Translations under genes and position numbers: made by a program
Assembly (NCBI GenBank): GCA_012515125.1
Contig: JAAYYY010000205.1
Coordinates: 1 to 45,761 of the forward strand
Source: Chloroflexota bacterium
Lineage (GTDB): Bacteria > Chloroflexota > Anaerolineae > Promineifilales > Promineifilaceae
Direction: 5' to 3'
DNA length: 45,761 bases
Shown here: positions 25,847 through 34,001 of the stretch, piece by piece
How the letters are laid out: the number at the start of each line of letters is the position of its first letter
Position numbering within the stretch: the first letter of the stretch is position 1
The notes under the pieces: generated by a model
Told to the model about the DNA's origin: nothing
Database searches by the model: none
Seen by the model: only the letters and a program-made list of their open reading frames with translations

Positions 25847-28116
25847 CCATCTTCTCCTGTCAGGCGGCGCAGCCAGCGCAGCAGCCAGAGAGGCCGGCGC
25901 AGCTGCCGCCATAGAGCACGCGCTTCCCGGGCCGGCCGGCTGTAGCCATCCTCGCCGTCCGGGGGTGCGTACTGGTACGATACAAAAAGCGCGGTGAGGC
26001 GGGCCACCGAGCCCTGCGCGCCCTGGAGCAGCCGGTTGAGGCGCGGCCTCTCCTCCCAGACGGTAAGTTGCTCCTGTAAGACGGCTGCCATCTCGTGCGG
26101 CGTCTGGCTGGCGGGGGTCGCCACGCCCAGCGCGCGCGCCGAGCGCAGCAGACGGTCGTAGACCCAGGGAATGGTCGGCGGCGCGGCCGGGCGACGCCTG
26201 TGCCACCAGACCCAGCCGCCAGCGAGCAGGAGCATCAGCAGCACGGCCCACCAGGTGGAGACGCGCTCGGCAGGCTGCTCCGGGATAGGCGGCGTGCTGA
26301 GAGGCGGCTCGGGGGTGGGCGGCGGGCTGCCCATCGTCGCGCCGCTCGCAGATAGCTCTGTGCGGGCCGGGAAGGGCGTCGTGGGTTCAAACTCGACCCA
26401 GCCATAGCCGGCGAAGTAGATTTCGGGCCAGGCATGGGCGTTGATCTGGTAGATCGTCTGTATGCCGTTCTCGTCCGCGGGTTGGGCCAGGTAACCGGTC
26501 GCCAGGCGGGCCGGCAGGCCGAGGCTGCGGGCCATGACGGCCATCGCCGAGGCGTAATAGTCGCAGTAGCCGGTCTGCAGGTCAAAAAGGAAATAGTCGA
26601 CGGGGTCGCGGCCGGGGGGTGGGCTGCTGACCTCCAGGCTATAGGGATACTGGCGCAGGAAGCTCTCCAGGGCGCGGGCCTGGTCGTAGGGGTTGTCGTG
26701 GCTGCCGGCGACCTCCTGGGCGAGATCGCGCACGCGCTGCGGCAGTTCTTCGGGCAAATTCGTGTAGCGAGAAAGGATGAGCTCGGGAACGGCCTCGCCA
26801 CCGGCGGCGCGCAGTTCGGCCGGCGAGGCCGTAACGAGCCGGCTCGTGGCCTCGTAGCGCGCGCCCGGTCCTGCCGCGGCGGAGACGCGCACCGCGCGCG
26901 AGAAGTCCTCACGACCGCGCCAGTGGAGGCGGACAGGCTGGTCGAAGGAGAGGGGCAGGCCGACGGTGTACAGGATGGTCCGGTCGTCAACCAGCCAGCG
27001 AACAGTTTGCGTGAAAACTGTCTGCCCCGAGAGCGCGGGCTGGGGGATGGCGGCCTGCGGTTCCCATCGCTCCTCGCGCTCTTCGGAGAGCGCCCAACCG
27101 CGACCGGTGTAGATGTCGTAGCTGGCGGCGCGCCAGTGGGTGGCGGCTGGATGAGTAGGCTGGACGCGCGCGGTCATCGCCACCGTCTCGTAGAGTTCGG
27201 GCGCGCCGCCGAGGAGAAAGGCGCGCGGCAGGACGCCCGGCCCGCCGGCACGAAACGCCGGCTCGCTGCCAAGCTGCGGCTGGCGCACGCCGCCAAAGGC
27301 CCGGTCGAACGCCTGCTCGGTCTGCTGGACCGCCCCCAATTCACGAAAGGCGCGGGCGATCTCGCGCACGTTGATGGCGGGCAGGATGAAGCTGGTGACG
27401 AGGAGCATGATCGCCACGCCGGCAGCCACTGCCAGCAGTTCGAAGCGGATTTCCGGCGAATAGTCCACGCGGCGCTGCTGCCAGCCATATTCCAGGTTGG
27501 CAAAGTGCAGGGCGGCGATGAGCAGCGCGGCAAGGCCGGCAAAGGCGGCGGCGAACCAGCGATGCGTCTCGTAGCCGGCGTAGGTTCCGTTCACGCCCAG
27601 GGCCAGACCGAGCAGGGCCAGCCCTGCAAGGGGGCGACGCTGCCGGAAGACGGCCCAGGCAGCATAGACCACCACGAGCCAGACGCCCAGGCCCAGCCCG
27701 GCGGCAAAGACGATGGTCTCCTGGCTGCTGCCTCCCTCCGTCACGGCGAGCAGCCAGCTACCAGCACGGTCGAGCAGCAGCGCCCACTGCCGGCGGAAGA
27801 CGTCGTCGCCATTGCCTCTGAGCAGCGCACCGAGCGTGGGCACGAGCCGGCCGAGATAGAGGGTGGTAAGCAGAAGTCCGTAGGCCAGCAGCAGCAGCCA
27901 GGCAGGGAGTGCGTGCAGGCGCCGGTGGGCGAGCACGGCGCTCAGGAGCAGGGCCAGCGGCGCCAGAAACAGGACCACGCTCCCCTCCGGCACCCACTCG
28001 GCAGCGGCGATGGAACCGGCGAGCATGCTGGTGGCGACGAAAAGCAGGAAGAAGGGTATCCAGCCCTCGGCGGGCCGGAAGCGATTCCAGACCCAGGTCA
28101 GCGCGTTGTTCATCAT
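25843..28116 (-). CDS. Transglutaminase-like membrane protein (TgpA type)
   Basis: A 757-aa protein. The first ~260 residues hold about seven membrane segments like the TgpA N-terminal domain. A long extracytoplasmic region follows, with a transglutaminase/protease core: nucleophile in 'GYCDYYASAMA', histidine in 'NAHAWPE' and the acid position in 'VEFEPTTP', Glu where Asp is commoner. After a Pro-rich linker comes one more membrane helix ('WWAVLLMLLLAGGWVWW') and a cytoplasmic DUF4129-like tail. Such proteins are usually encoded beside DUF58 and MoxR genes, but neither is present here. It is coupled at both ends by 4-base overlaps, to the acetyltransferase upstream and the regulator downstream. 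Confidence 0.88.
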   Translation of the reverse strand: MMNNALTWVWNRFRPAEGWIPFFLLFVATSMLAGSIAAAEWVPEGSVVLFLAPLALLLSAVLAHRRLHALPAWLLLLAYGLLLTTLYLGRLVPTLGALLRGNGDDVFRRQWALLLDRAGSWLLAVTEGGSSQETIVFAAGLGLGVWLVVVYAAWAVFRQRRPLAGLALLGLALGVNGTYAGYETHRWFAAAFAGLAALLIAALHFANLEYGWQQRRVDYSPEIRFELLAVAAGVAIMLLVTSFILPAINVREIARAFRELGAVQQTEQAFDRAFGGVRQPQLGSEPAFRAGGPGVLPRAFLLGGAPELYETVAMTARVQPTHPAATHWRAASYDIYTGRGWALSEEREERWEPQAAIPQPALSGQTVFTQTVRWLVDDRTILYTVGLPLSFDQPVRLHWRGREDFSRAVRVSAAAGPGARYEATSRLVTASPAELRAAGGEAVPELILSRYTNLPEELPQRVRDLAQEVAGSHDNPYDQARALESFLRQYPYSLEVSSPPPGRDPVDYFLFDLQTGYCDYYASAMAVMARSLGLPARLATGYLAQPADENGIQTIYQINAHAWPEIYFAGYGWVEFEPTTPFPARTELSASGATMGSPPPTPEPPLSTPPIPEQPAERVSTWWAVLLMLLLAGGWVWWHRRRPAAPPTIPWVYDRLLRSARALGVATPASQTPHEMAAVLQEQLTVWEERPRLNRLLQGAQGSVARLTALFVSYQYAPPDGEDGYSRPAREARALWRQLRRPLWLLRWLRRLTGEDG

Positions 28117-28664
28117 GGCTGCCGTCCCAGTATCCGGTACGGGCGGGAGACGCCGGGGAAGTTGAACTGCGGCAGCAGGGTTTGCCAGCCGCGCGCGGCA
28201 TAGAGGCGGGCGGCGGGGGTCTCGGAGGCGCTGGTCGAGAGGAGGAGGCGCTCGCCCTGCAGCGCGGCGATCAGCGTGTCCAGCAGGTCACTGCCGATGC
28301 CGCGCCGCTGGTAGCCGAGGTGCACAGCCAGCTCTACGAGCTGGTAGCTATCCTCCAGCCAGAAGCCCAGGCCGGCCTGGCGGAGGGGCGGGGCGACGGC
28401 GCTATACCACCATTGGCCGGGCAGGGCGCGGCGCACGTAGGCAAAGCCGACGAGCTGTGGCGGCGTGCCGGCAAACGCGCCGAGGAACTGAAAGCCGGGC
28501 TCGCGCTGGTGAGTCTCGAAGGAGACGAGAAACTCCTGGACGTTGCGCTCCGTGCGGAGGTAGGGCGGCGGGGCAAAGGCAGTGCGATAGGTCGCCGCAA
28601 CGTGCTCGCGCCACGCGGGGATCTCGTCCGCAGTCAGCCAGCGCAGCGGGTAGGTCGCACTCAT
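28113..28664 (-). CDS. GNAT-family N-acetyltransferase
   Basis: A 183-aa acetyltransferase. The acetyl-CoA-binding pattern is 'LVELAVHLGYQRRGIGSDLLDTLIAA', followed by 'LLSTSASETPAARLYAARGWQTL'. Start at ATG 28664 gives a normal GNAT length; the longer track ORF adds 24 residues upstream without a ribosome site. Its stop overlaps the transglutaminase start, so it is the first gene of a three-gene coupled unit ending with the Crp/Fnr regulator. The acceptor substrate is unknown. Confidence 0.87.
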   Translation of the reverse strand: MSATYPLRWLTADEIPAWREHVAATYRTAFAPPPYLRTERNVQEFLVSFETHQREPGFQFLGAFAGTPPQLVGFAYVRRALPGQWWYSAVAPPLRQAGLGFWLEDSYQLVELAVHLGYQRRGIGSDLLDTLIAALQGERLLLSTSASETPAARLYAARGWQTLLPQFNFPGVSRPYRILGRQP

Positions 28665-28758
28665 ACGCTCATTGTAGCGTCTGGGATGGCGCAGGAAAAG
28701 ATGGAGGCGCGGTGTTGATGGCGCCACCCGTCGCACCGGAAATCAGGGATCAGCAAGC

Positions 28759-28787
28759 AACTGGCCCGGCTCTGCACCGGGCCAGTT
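28759..28787. terminator. Hairpin downstream of the MerR gene
   Basis: A perfect 11-bp inverted repeat ('aactggcccgg' / 'ccgggccagtt') with a 7-base loop, 34 bases past the minus-strand MerR stop. No T-tract follows, so terminator function is likely but not certain. Confidence 0.5.
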
Positions 28788-28820
28788 GAGGAAGCACAGG
28801 GGTCCTGGAAGGACCGTACG

Positions 28821-29672
28821 TTACGCGGCGGCGGCCGCGAAGGCGCGGACGGGCCAGCCGATTGTCATCGTCTCGTCCTCATGCCACACTTCGTAGGTTG
28901 TCATGTCGGCGTCCCAGTTCGGCTCCAGGTTCTGTTCCTGTATGTAGCGACCGAGTGCGTTCCACATCTCCAGCAGCTTGGGAAACTCGTTGTACTCGCC
29001 GAACGTCCTTACCTGGACGGCGAGGTGCATGGGAAGCTGGCGAACCTTGATCTCCCCCTCCGGCATGACGGTGCCGGCGAAGGGCAAGCAGATCTCCACC
29101 GGGCCGTCGTCCTCTTCGTTGACCGGACCGTAGTAGAGAGCAATCGGCTCGCCGGTCGGCTCGGCACCAGCGGACTTCACGTGATCCGCGAGTCTACGCA
29201 GGGCGGGCGTAATCCACTGGTGATAGGCAGGAATGGTGATCTGGCGGCGGATGGAGACAACCATCTGCGCGGGCATTTCCTTCTCGACAAAGGTGAATGA
29301 CATTTTTCTCTCCTTGACGGGTGTTATCTCTTCGAGCAGCAGGCGGGCGGCTAGCTGGGCGCCGTCCAGTTGTTTCTCCATGCCCCGTAGATGGAGCTGG
29401 AGAAGGCGTTGGACCTCAGCTACATCGGCATCCCAGGCCTGCAGCACGGCGGCGATCTGCTCCAGCGGCATGGCCATCATGCGCAGCAGCCGGATGCGCC
29501 GGGCTGTGGCTACCTGCTCGCGCGCGTAGTAGCGGTAGCCGGTCGTCCCATCGATGCGGGCGGGGGTCAGGATGCCACGGTCCTCATAGAGGCGCAGCGC
29601 CTTACGGGAGAGCTGGCACAGCCGGCCAAACTGCCCGATGCTCAGGTTGGCATTCTCTGTCCGATCGGTCAT
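28821..29672 (-). CDS. MerR-family regulator with GyrI-like effector domain
   Basis: A 283-aa BmrR/TipA-style regulator. The N-terminal helix-turn-helix reads 'SIGQFGRLCQLSRKALRLYEDRGIL' with the wing 'GYRYYAREQV', followed by a dimerising helix (about residues 80-115) and a C-terminal GyrI-like drug-binding domain from 'VEKEMPAQMVVSIRR' to 'VWHEDETMTIGWPV'. I choose ATG 29672 rather than the track's 29684 because the earlier ATG lies inside the -10 hexamer. Transcription would then begin at or next to the ATG, giving a leaderless message. Such proteins activate their own or an efflux promoter on binding a cationic drug. No pump lies directly adjacent. Confidence 0.88.
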   Translation of the reverse strand: MTDRTENANLSIGQFGRLCQLSRKALRLYEDRGILTPARIDGTTGYRYYAREQVATARRIRLLRMMAMPLEQIAAVLQAWDADVAEVQRLLQLHLRGMEKQLDGAQLAARLLLEEITPVKERKMSFTFVEKEMPAQMVVSIRRQITIPAYHQWITPALRRLADHVKSAGAEPTGEPIALYYGPVNEEDDGPVEICLPFAGTVMPEGEIKVRQLPMHLAVQVRTFGEYNEFPKLLEMWNALGRYIQEQNLEPNWDADMTTYEVWHEDETMTIGWPVRAFAAAAA

Positions 29673-29679
29673 GGGTGCC

Positions 29680-29710
29680 AGCATACACCCGGCCCCAAGG
29701 GCCGAGTCAA
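29680..29710 (-). promoter_or_regulatory. MerR-type promoter with 19-bp spacer
   Basis: The minus strand has TTGACT (29710-29705), 19 bases, TATGCT (29685-29680). The spacer contains the dyad CGGCCC-CAA-GGGCCG (29690-29704). An over-long spacer with a central palindrome is the hallmark of MerR-family targets and indicates autoregulation. Confidence 0.8.
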
Positions 29711-29748
29711 GGAGGAACTGCCTGCAAACGACCGCAGGTGATCCAGCG

Positions 29749-30585
29749 TCAAGTCAGCTCGCGTCCACCGGTGAGGTTGTACGCCTGCCCGGTGATGAAG
29801 GCAGCGTCCGGGCCGGCGAGGAAGGCGACGAGACCGGCGACATCGTCCGGCGTCGCCATGCGGCCCAGGGGGATGCGCGCCACCGTGGCGGCAGTCGCCT
29901 CGTCCACGTCGCGGCGGCGGAAGGCGGCTTCGAGCTGCAGCTGCCACTGCTTCATGCTCGTGTCCACGTCGCCGGGCAGCACGGCATTGACGGTGATGCC
30001 CGCCGGAGCGACTTCCTGGGCCAGTGACAGAGTCAGGGCGACGACGGCGGCTTTGCTGGCGGCGTAGGCCGCGGTCATCGGCTTGGGGCGCACCGCGGCA
30101 ATGGAGGCGACGTTGACGATGCGCCCGGCCGGCGGCTGCTTGCCGGCTGCCGTCTGCATGAGCAGTGGCAGCGCGTATTTGCAGACGAGAAAGGTGCCGG
30201 TGGCGTTGATCTCCAGCGTGCGCCGCCACGCTTCCTCCTGCATGGCGATGACCGGGCCGGGGCCGATAGCGGCGCCGGCATTATTGACCAGCACGTCCAG
30301 CCGGCCGAAGGCCTCGCGCGTGGCGGCGATCATCGCCTGTACGCTCGCGCCGTCGGCGACGTCCACGCGCAGCGGCAGCGCCTTACCGCCGTGTTCAGCG
30401 ATTGAGGCGGCGACGGTTTCCAGCTCTTCCAGGCTGGCGTGACCGCTGTGGGCCAGCTCGCTCGGCGGCGCGCAGAGATCGGCGACGACGAGGTCATAGC
30501 CGTCGCAGGCGAGGCGCCGGGCAATGGCGGCGCCAATGCCGGTTTGCCGGCCGGCGCCGGTGACCAGGGCGACAGGGCGTTCCAT
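29749..30585 (-). CDS. Short-chain dehydrogenase/reductase
   Basis: A 278-aa classical SDR. NAD(P) binding is by 'VTGAGRQTGIG', with 'VNNAG' in strand 4, the catalytic Ser in 'VNVASIAA', Tyr and Lys in 'YAASK', and the late 'LPGDVDT' loop. The Asp in 'VVADL' at the end of strand 2 favours NAD over NADP. The ATG lies 13 bases after the TPP-enzyme gene with 'gaggag' upstream, so both are cotranscribed. The substrate is probably a hydroxy or keto compound related to the TPP enzyme's product. Confidence 0.88.
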   Translation of the reverse strand: MERPVALVTGAGRQTGIGAAIARRLACDGYDLVVADLCAPPSELAHSGHASLEELETVAASIAEHGGKALPLRVDVADGASVQAMIAATREAFGRLDVLVNNAGAAIGPGPVIAMQEEAWRRTLEINATGTFLVCKYALPLLMQTAAGKQPPAGRIVNVASIAAVRPKPMTAAYAASKAAVVALTLSLAQEVAPAGITVNAVLPGDVDTSMKQWQLQLEAAFRRRDVDEATAATVARIPLGRMATPDDVAGLVAFLAGPDAAFITGQAYNLTGGRELT

Positions 30586-30598
30586 GTGTCTGCTCCTC

Positions 30599-32308
30599 TC
30601 AGTCCGTGCCGCGATAGACGAGGTTGCCGAAATCCATGAGGCCGGGCGGCGCCAGATTCGCGCCGGGTTCGATCATCACCTGGATCAGGGCCGGCAGTCC
30701 CGAATCAACCGCTGCCTGCAGCGCCGGCTGCAGCTCGTCGAGCGACGTGACCAGCGCGCCGTGGCAGCCGAACGCTTCGGCCACTTTGTCGTAGCGCGCG
30801 CCGGGGAATAGCTCCGTCTCGACCATGCCGCCCATGCGGGCGAACATCTGCGACGAGCGTTCCATACCCCAGCCGCGGTCGAAGATGACGACGACGATCA
30901 CCGGCAGGTTGTAGCGGCGCGCCGTCTCCAGCTCCTGCAGGTTGAAGCCAATAGCGCCGTCGCCGCTGATCAGGTAGACGGGACGGTCGGGCGCCGCCAT
31001 CTTCGCGCCGAGAGCGTAGGGCAGGCCGGTGCCCAGATGGCCGAAGTGGGCGGTGTAGAGGAAGCTGCGCGGCCGGTAGATCGGGTTGTAGCAAACACCC
31101 CAGATGGTCGTGTTGCCGCCGTCGAGCACCGTGATCGCCTCGCGGGGGAAGAAGGCGCGCACGGCGCGCACAACCTGTCCCGGATTGAGCTGGTCGCCGG
31201 CAACTGCGCCGTCGAGCTGCTGCTGCCATTTTCGCTGGAAGCTCTGGAGCTGCTCGAAGGTGTGCACAGGCGTGAGGCTGGAGTCGGCCCGCGAGCGCAC
31301 AGCCTCCAGCAGCGCCGGCAGCACGGCGGCGGCATCGCCCGTGATCGCCACGTCCACCGGCCGGTTGAGGCCGATGCTCAGCGGGTCGATGTCGACATGG
31401 ATGACCTTTTGCGTGCCCGGCGCGCCCCACGACGGCGCCTTGCCCCAGGTGTCCAGCTCGCCGACGCGGCTGCCGACGACGAGCACCACGTCGGCCTCGC
31501 GGCGCACCGTCTCCAGGCCGGCGCGGTTGAGCGGGGCAAGGTAGCGGGGGTGATCCTCGGGCACGACGCCGCGCGCGCCCAGGCTCGTGGTCAGCGTCGC
31601 CGCGAGATGGTCGGCCAGGGCCAGGAAATCGTCCCCGGCGCAGGCCCAGCTCAGGCCGCCGCCGGCGTGCAGGTGCGGGCGGCGCGCCTCGCACAGGAGC
31701 GTCGCGGCGCGGCGGATCGCCTCGGGGTCGCCGCCGCCCGGCCGGCCGGGCCGGTAGTGGCGCGGCTCCCAGATCGATACGTCGTCTGCCTCGCCCGTGC
31801 CGCGCATGATGTCTTCGGGAATCTCCAGGTAGACGGGGCCCGGCCGGCCGGCGAGCGCGGCGCGGAAGGCGTGGCGCACCATCTCCGGCAGGCGATGCCA
31901 GTGGCGCACGCCGCCGGCCCACTTGGTCACCGGCCCGTAAAGGTCGAGCAGGGCGACGTTCTGGAAGCTGCCGCCGCGGTCTGGGTAAATGATGGGCGTG
32001 CGTCGCTGCCCGCTGATGGCGATGACCGGGCTGCCCTCGGCGTAGGCCGTAATCACGCCGGAGAGCATGTTCGCCGCGCCCGGGCCAATGCCGCCGATGG
32101 CGACCGCCGGCTGCCCACTGATGCGCGCGTAAGCGTCGGCCATGTGCGCCGCTGCGGCCTCGTGGCGCGTGTTAATGAAGCGGATGCCGTAGTCGTCCAG
32201 TTTAGCCAGGAAGGGGTTGAAGCTGCCGTCGAGGATACCGAACATCTGCGTGATGCCCTCGGCCTGCAGGGCGCGCAGCAACAGTTCGCCGCCGGTGATG
32301 GTGGACAT
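30599..32308 (-). CDS. Thiamine-diphosphate enzyme, acetolactate-synthase-like
   Basis: A 569-aa protein with the three-domain layout of TPP-dependent decarboxylases and lyases. The activating Glu is in 'NTRHEAAAAHMADAYAR' near residue 48, the middle domain has 'HVDIDP', and the cofactor motif is 'SGDGAIGFN' with 'LPVIVVVIFD'. Start at 32308 is fixed by 'aaggagg'. Real acetolactate synthases usually come with a small subunit and pathway genes. None is here, so a catabolic role such as a 2-hydroxyacyl-CoA lyase or 2-oxoacid decarboxylase is as likely. It sits between a UMF1-type transporter and an SDR. Confidence 0.85.
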   Translation of the reverse strand: MSTITGGELLLRALQAEGITQMFGILDGSFNPFLAKLDDYGIRFINTRHEAAAAHMADAYARISGQPAVAIGGIGPGAANMLSGVITAYAEGSPVIAISGQRRTPIIYPDRGGSFQNVALLDLYGPVTKWAGGVRHWHRLPEMVRHAFRAALAGRPGPVYLEIPEDIMRGTGEADDVSIWEPRHYRPGRPGGGDPEAIRRAATLLCEARRPHLHAGGGLSWACAGDDFLALADHLAATLTTSLGARGVVPEDHPRYLAPLNRAGLETVRREADVVLVVGSRVGELDTWGKAPSWGAPGTQKVIHVDIDPLSIGLNRPVDVAITGDAAAVLPALLEAVRSRADSSLTPVHTFEQLQSFQRKWQQQLDGAVAGDQLNPGQVVRAVRAFFPREAITVLDGGNTTIWGVCYNPIYRPRSFLYTAHFGHLGTGLPYALGAKMAAPDRPVYLISGDGAIGFNLQELETARRYNLPVIVVVIFDRGWGMERSSQMFARMGGMVETELFPGARYDKVAEAFGCHGALVTSLDELQPALQAAVDSGLPALIQVMIEPGANLAPPGLMDFGNLVYRGTD

Positions 32309-32345
32309 GGGTCTGCCTCCTTTTTTGGGTGATGCCCGGACGCGA

Positions 32346-33722
32346 TCAGGCGCCCGGCAGGTCAAGGGCCGGCGCGGGGCGGGGTTCGGCTTCCGCCTTC
32401 AGCGCCGCTGCGCGCCCGGCCCGTTCGTTGACAAAGGTGAGCAGGATGAGGCCCAGGGCAAGGAAGACGGCGATGGCGAGAATGGCAATCCGCTGGCCGA
32501 GCTGTTCGGCCGTACCGGCGCTCTGGCCCTGGGCCTGATACCAGAGCGCGGCCTCGGCGGCGATGAAGCCGTAGATAGCCGGGCCGATAAACGACGAGGC
32601 GCGACCGCCCATGGCGAAAAAGCCGTAAAACTCGGCGCTCCGGCCCGGCGGGCTGAAGAGGGCGACCATTGCCCGGCTGACCGACTGCGCGCCGGCCATG
32701 CCAACGCCCGCCAACGCGCCGATGAAGAAGAAGCCGAGCGCCGTCCGGTTGAAGTAGAGCCAGATGACGACGACGAGCATGACCAGCAGGGAAAGGATGA
32801 GTGATTGTTTTCCGCCCAGGCGATCGACGAGCCAGCCGAAGAAGAAAGCGCCAAAGACGTTGGTAATCTGGACGATGATGACGAAGAGAATGAGCTGCTG
32901 CTGGTCGAGGCCGAAGAGCACGGCGCCGATGATGGCGGCGAAGTCGAGAGCCATGATAATGCCGCCGTCGAAGACGATGAAGGCGCCCATGTACTTGAGG
33001 AATTCCTTGAAGCGGCGCGTCGTGCGCACGCTGCGGCGCAGACGGCTGGCGGCAATGCTGACGTACGTCTCGCCGGGCGGCAGGGAGCGGCGCGTGGCAC
33101 GCTCCGGCAGCCAGAGGAAGAGGGGCAGCGAGGAGAGCGCGAAGAAGATGGCGGTGATGACCAGAGAAAGGCGGATGACGAAGTTGTTGTCGATGAAGAC
33201 GATGAGCGGAAGGATGATCAGCAGACACAAAATGCCGCCGACGTTGCCGATGGCCCAGCCGGCGCCGCTCACGCGGCCGATCTCTTCCGGGCGAGCGATC
33301 TCGGGCAGCAGCGCGTTATAGAAGACCTGCCCGCTGCGGTAGCCAATTTCGGCAAGGATGAAGGCTACCATGCCAATAAGCACCTGGCCGGGTCTGGCAA
33401 AGAAAAGCAGCCCCGTGAAGAGCACCGTCATCAGCGTGTAGAAGAAGAGCAGCCGCTTCTTGGCGCCGGAGAAGTCGGCGATGGCGCCGAGCACGGGCGC
33501 GGTGAGGGCGACAACGAGCATGGCGAGGCCCACACTCAGCCCCCAGAGCCGCGTGCCTTCTGGCCCGCCGACGACGCCGCCCTGGAAATAAGCCGAATAG
33601 ACAGCCAGCAGAACGACGGCGGCATAGGCCGAGTTACCGAAGTCGTAGAGATACCAGGCCCAGCGCTCCCGGCGCGTGGAGAGGGGCGGCGAAGCGGACG
33701 TCGAGAGATCGGCAGCGACCAT
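32346..33722 (-). CDS. UMF1/Atg22-type MFS transporter
   Basis: A 458-aa membrane protein with about 12 helices. 'WAWYLYDFGNSAYAAVV' at residues 21-37 is the signature of the UMF1/Atg22 branch of the major facilitator superfamily. 'GVGMAGAQSVSRAMVALFSPPGRSAEFYGFF' is the typical second-half motif. The start at 33722 follows 'agaggaga'; the track adds 45 unsupported residues. It is first in an operon with the TPP enzyme and SDR, so it probably moves their substrate or product. The Atg22 relative in yeast exports amino acids, but that does not fix the substrate here. Confidence 0.88.
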   Translation of the reverse strand: MVAADLSTSASPPLSTRRERWAWYLYDFGNSAYAAVVLLAVYSAYFQGGVVGGPEGTRLWGLSVGLAMLVVALTAPVLGAIADFSGAKKRLLFFYTLMTVLFTGLLFFARPGQVLIGMVAFILAEIGYRSGQVFYNALLPEIARPEEIGRVSGAGWAIGNVGGILCLLIILPLIVFIDNNFVIRLSLVITAIFFALSSLPLFLWLPERATRRSLPPGETYVSIAASRLRRSVRTTRRFKEFLKYMGAFIVFDGGIIMALDFAAIIGAVLFGLDQQQLILFVIIVQITNVFGAFFFGWLVDRLGGKQSLILSLLVMLVVVIWLYFNRTALGFFFIGALAGVGMAGAQSVSRAMVALFSPPGRSAEFYGFFAMGGRASSFIGPAIYGFIAAEAALWYQAQGQSAGTAEQLGQRIAILAIAVFLALGLILLTFVNERAGRAAALKAEAEPRPAPALDLPGA

Positions 33723-33824
33723 GGTGATTTCTCCTCTTTTCTGCTGACACAGGCGCTCCGCTGCCGGCCGATCGTGGGCCCTGGAGGCAGTGGGGACGCT
33801 TCGATTGGCGACTGGACGATGATC

Positions 33825-33853
33825 ATTATAGCGGAAACTGGTGGATTTGTAGA
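33825..33853 (-). promoter_or_regulatory. Promoter of the MFS-TPP-SDR operon
   Basis: The minus strand shows TCTACA, 17 bases, TATAAT, about 100 bases before the MFS start. The -10 is perfect and the -35 matches 4 of 6. Confidence 0.55.
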
Positions 33854-33936
33854 GCATCGAGACTTTCGTAAGCCGATATGTAAGATCTCTCCGGCATCAT
33901 TGGGGTGAGGTCTTCGCTTCCGACATCGTACCATTG

Positions 33937-33948
33937 TGGGGTAGCTAC
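33937..33948. repeat. Copy of TGGGGTAGCTAC
   Basis: The 12 bases TGGGGTAGCTAC in the divergent region between the MFS operon and the glycosyltransferase operon are identical to the arms of the inverted repeat at 20691-20732. Possible shared operator. Confidence 0.4.
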
Positions 33949-34001
33949 ACGGGGAGCGACACAGCGATTGCGCTCAGTGCGCTTTAGGAGTGACAGCGAT
34001 T

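Noticed and set aside
26434-28203. 589-codon plus-strand ORF
   Set aside because: Antisense to the transglutaminase-like gene, which has clear catalytic motifs; this frame has none.
28759-28787. Perfect 11-bp inverted repeat considered as an insertion-element end
   Set aside because: There is no second copy, target duplication or transposase nearby; a hairpin after the MerR gene is the simpler reading.
30599-32308. Naming the TPP enzyme ilvB
   Set aside because: No small subunit or branched-chain pathway gene is adjacent, and many TPP lyases share these motifs.
31037-32332. 431-codon plus-strand ORF
   Set aside because: Antisense to the TPP enzyme, whose cofactor motif and ribosome site are clear.
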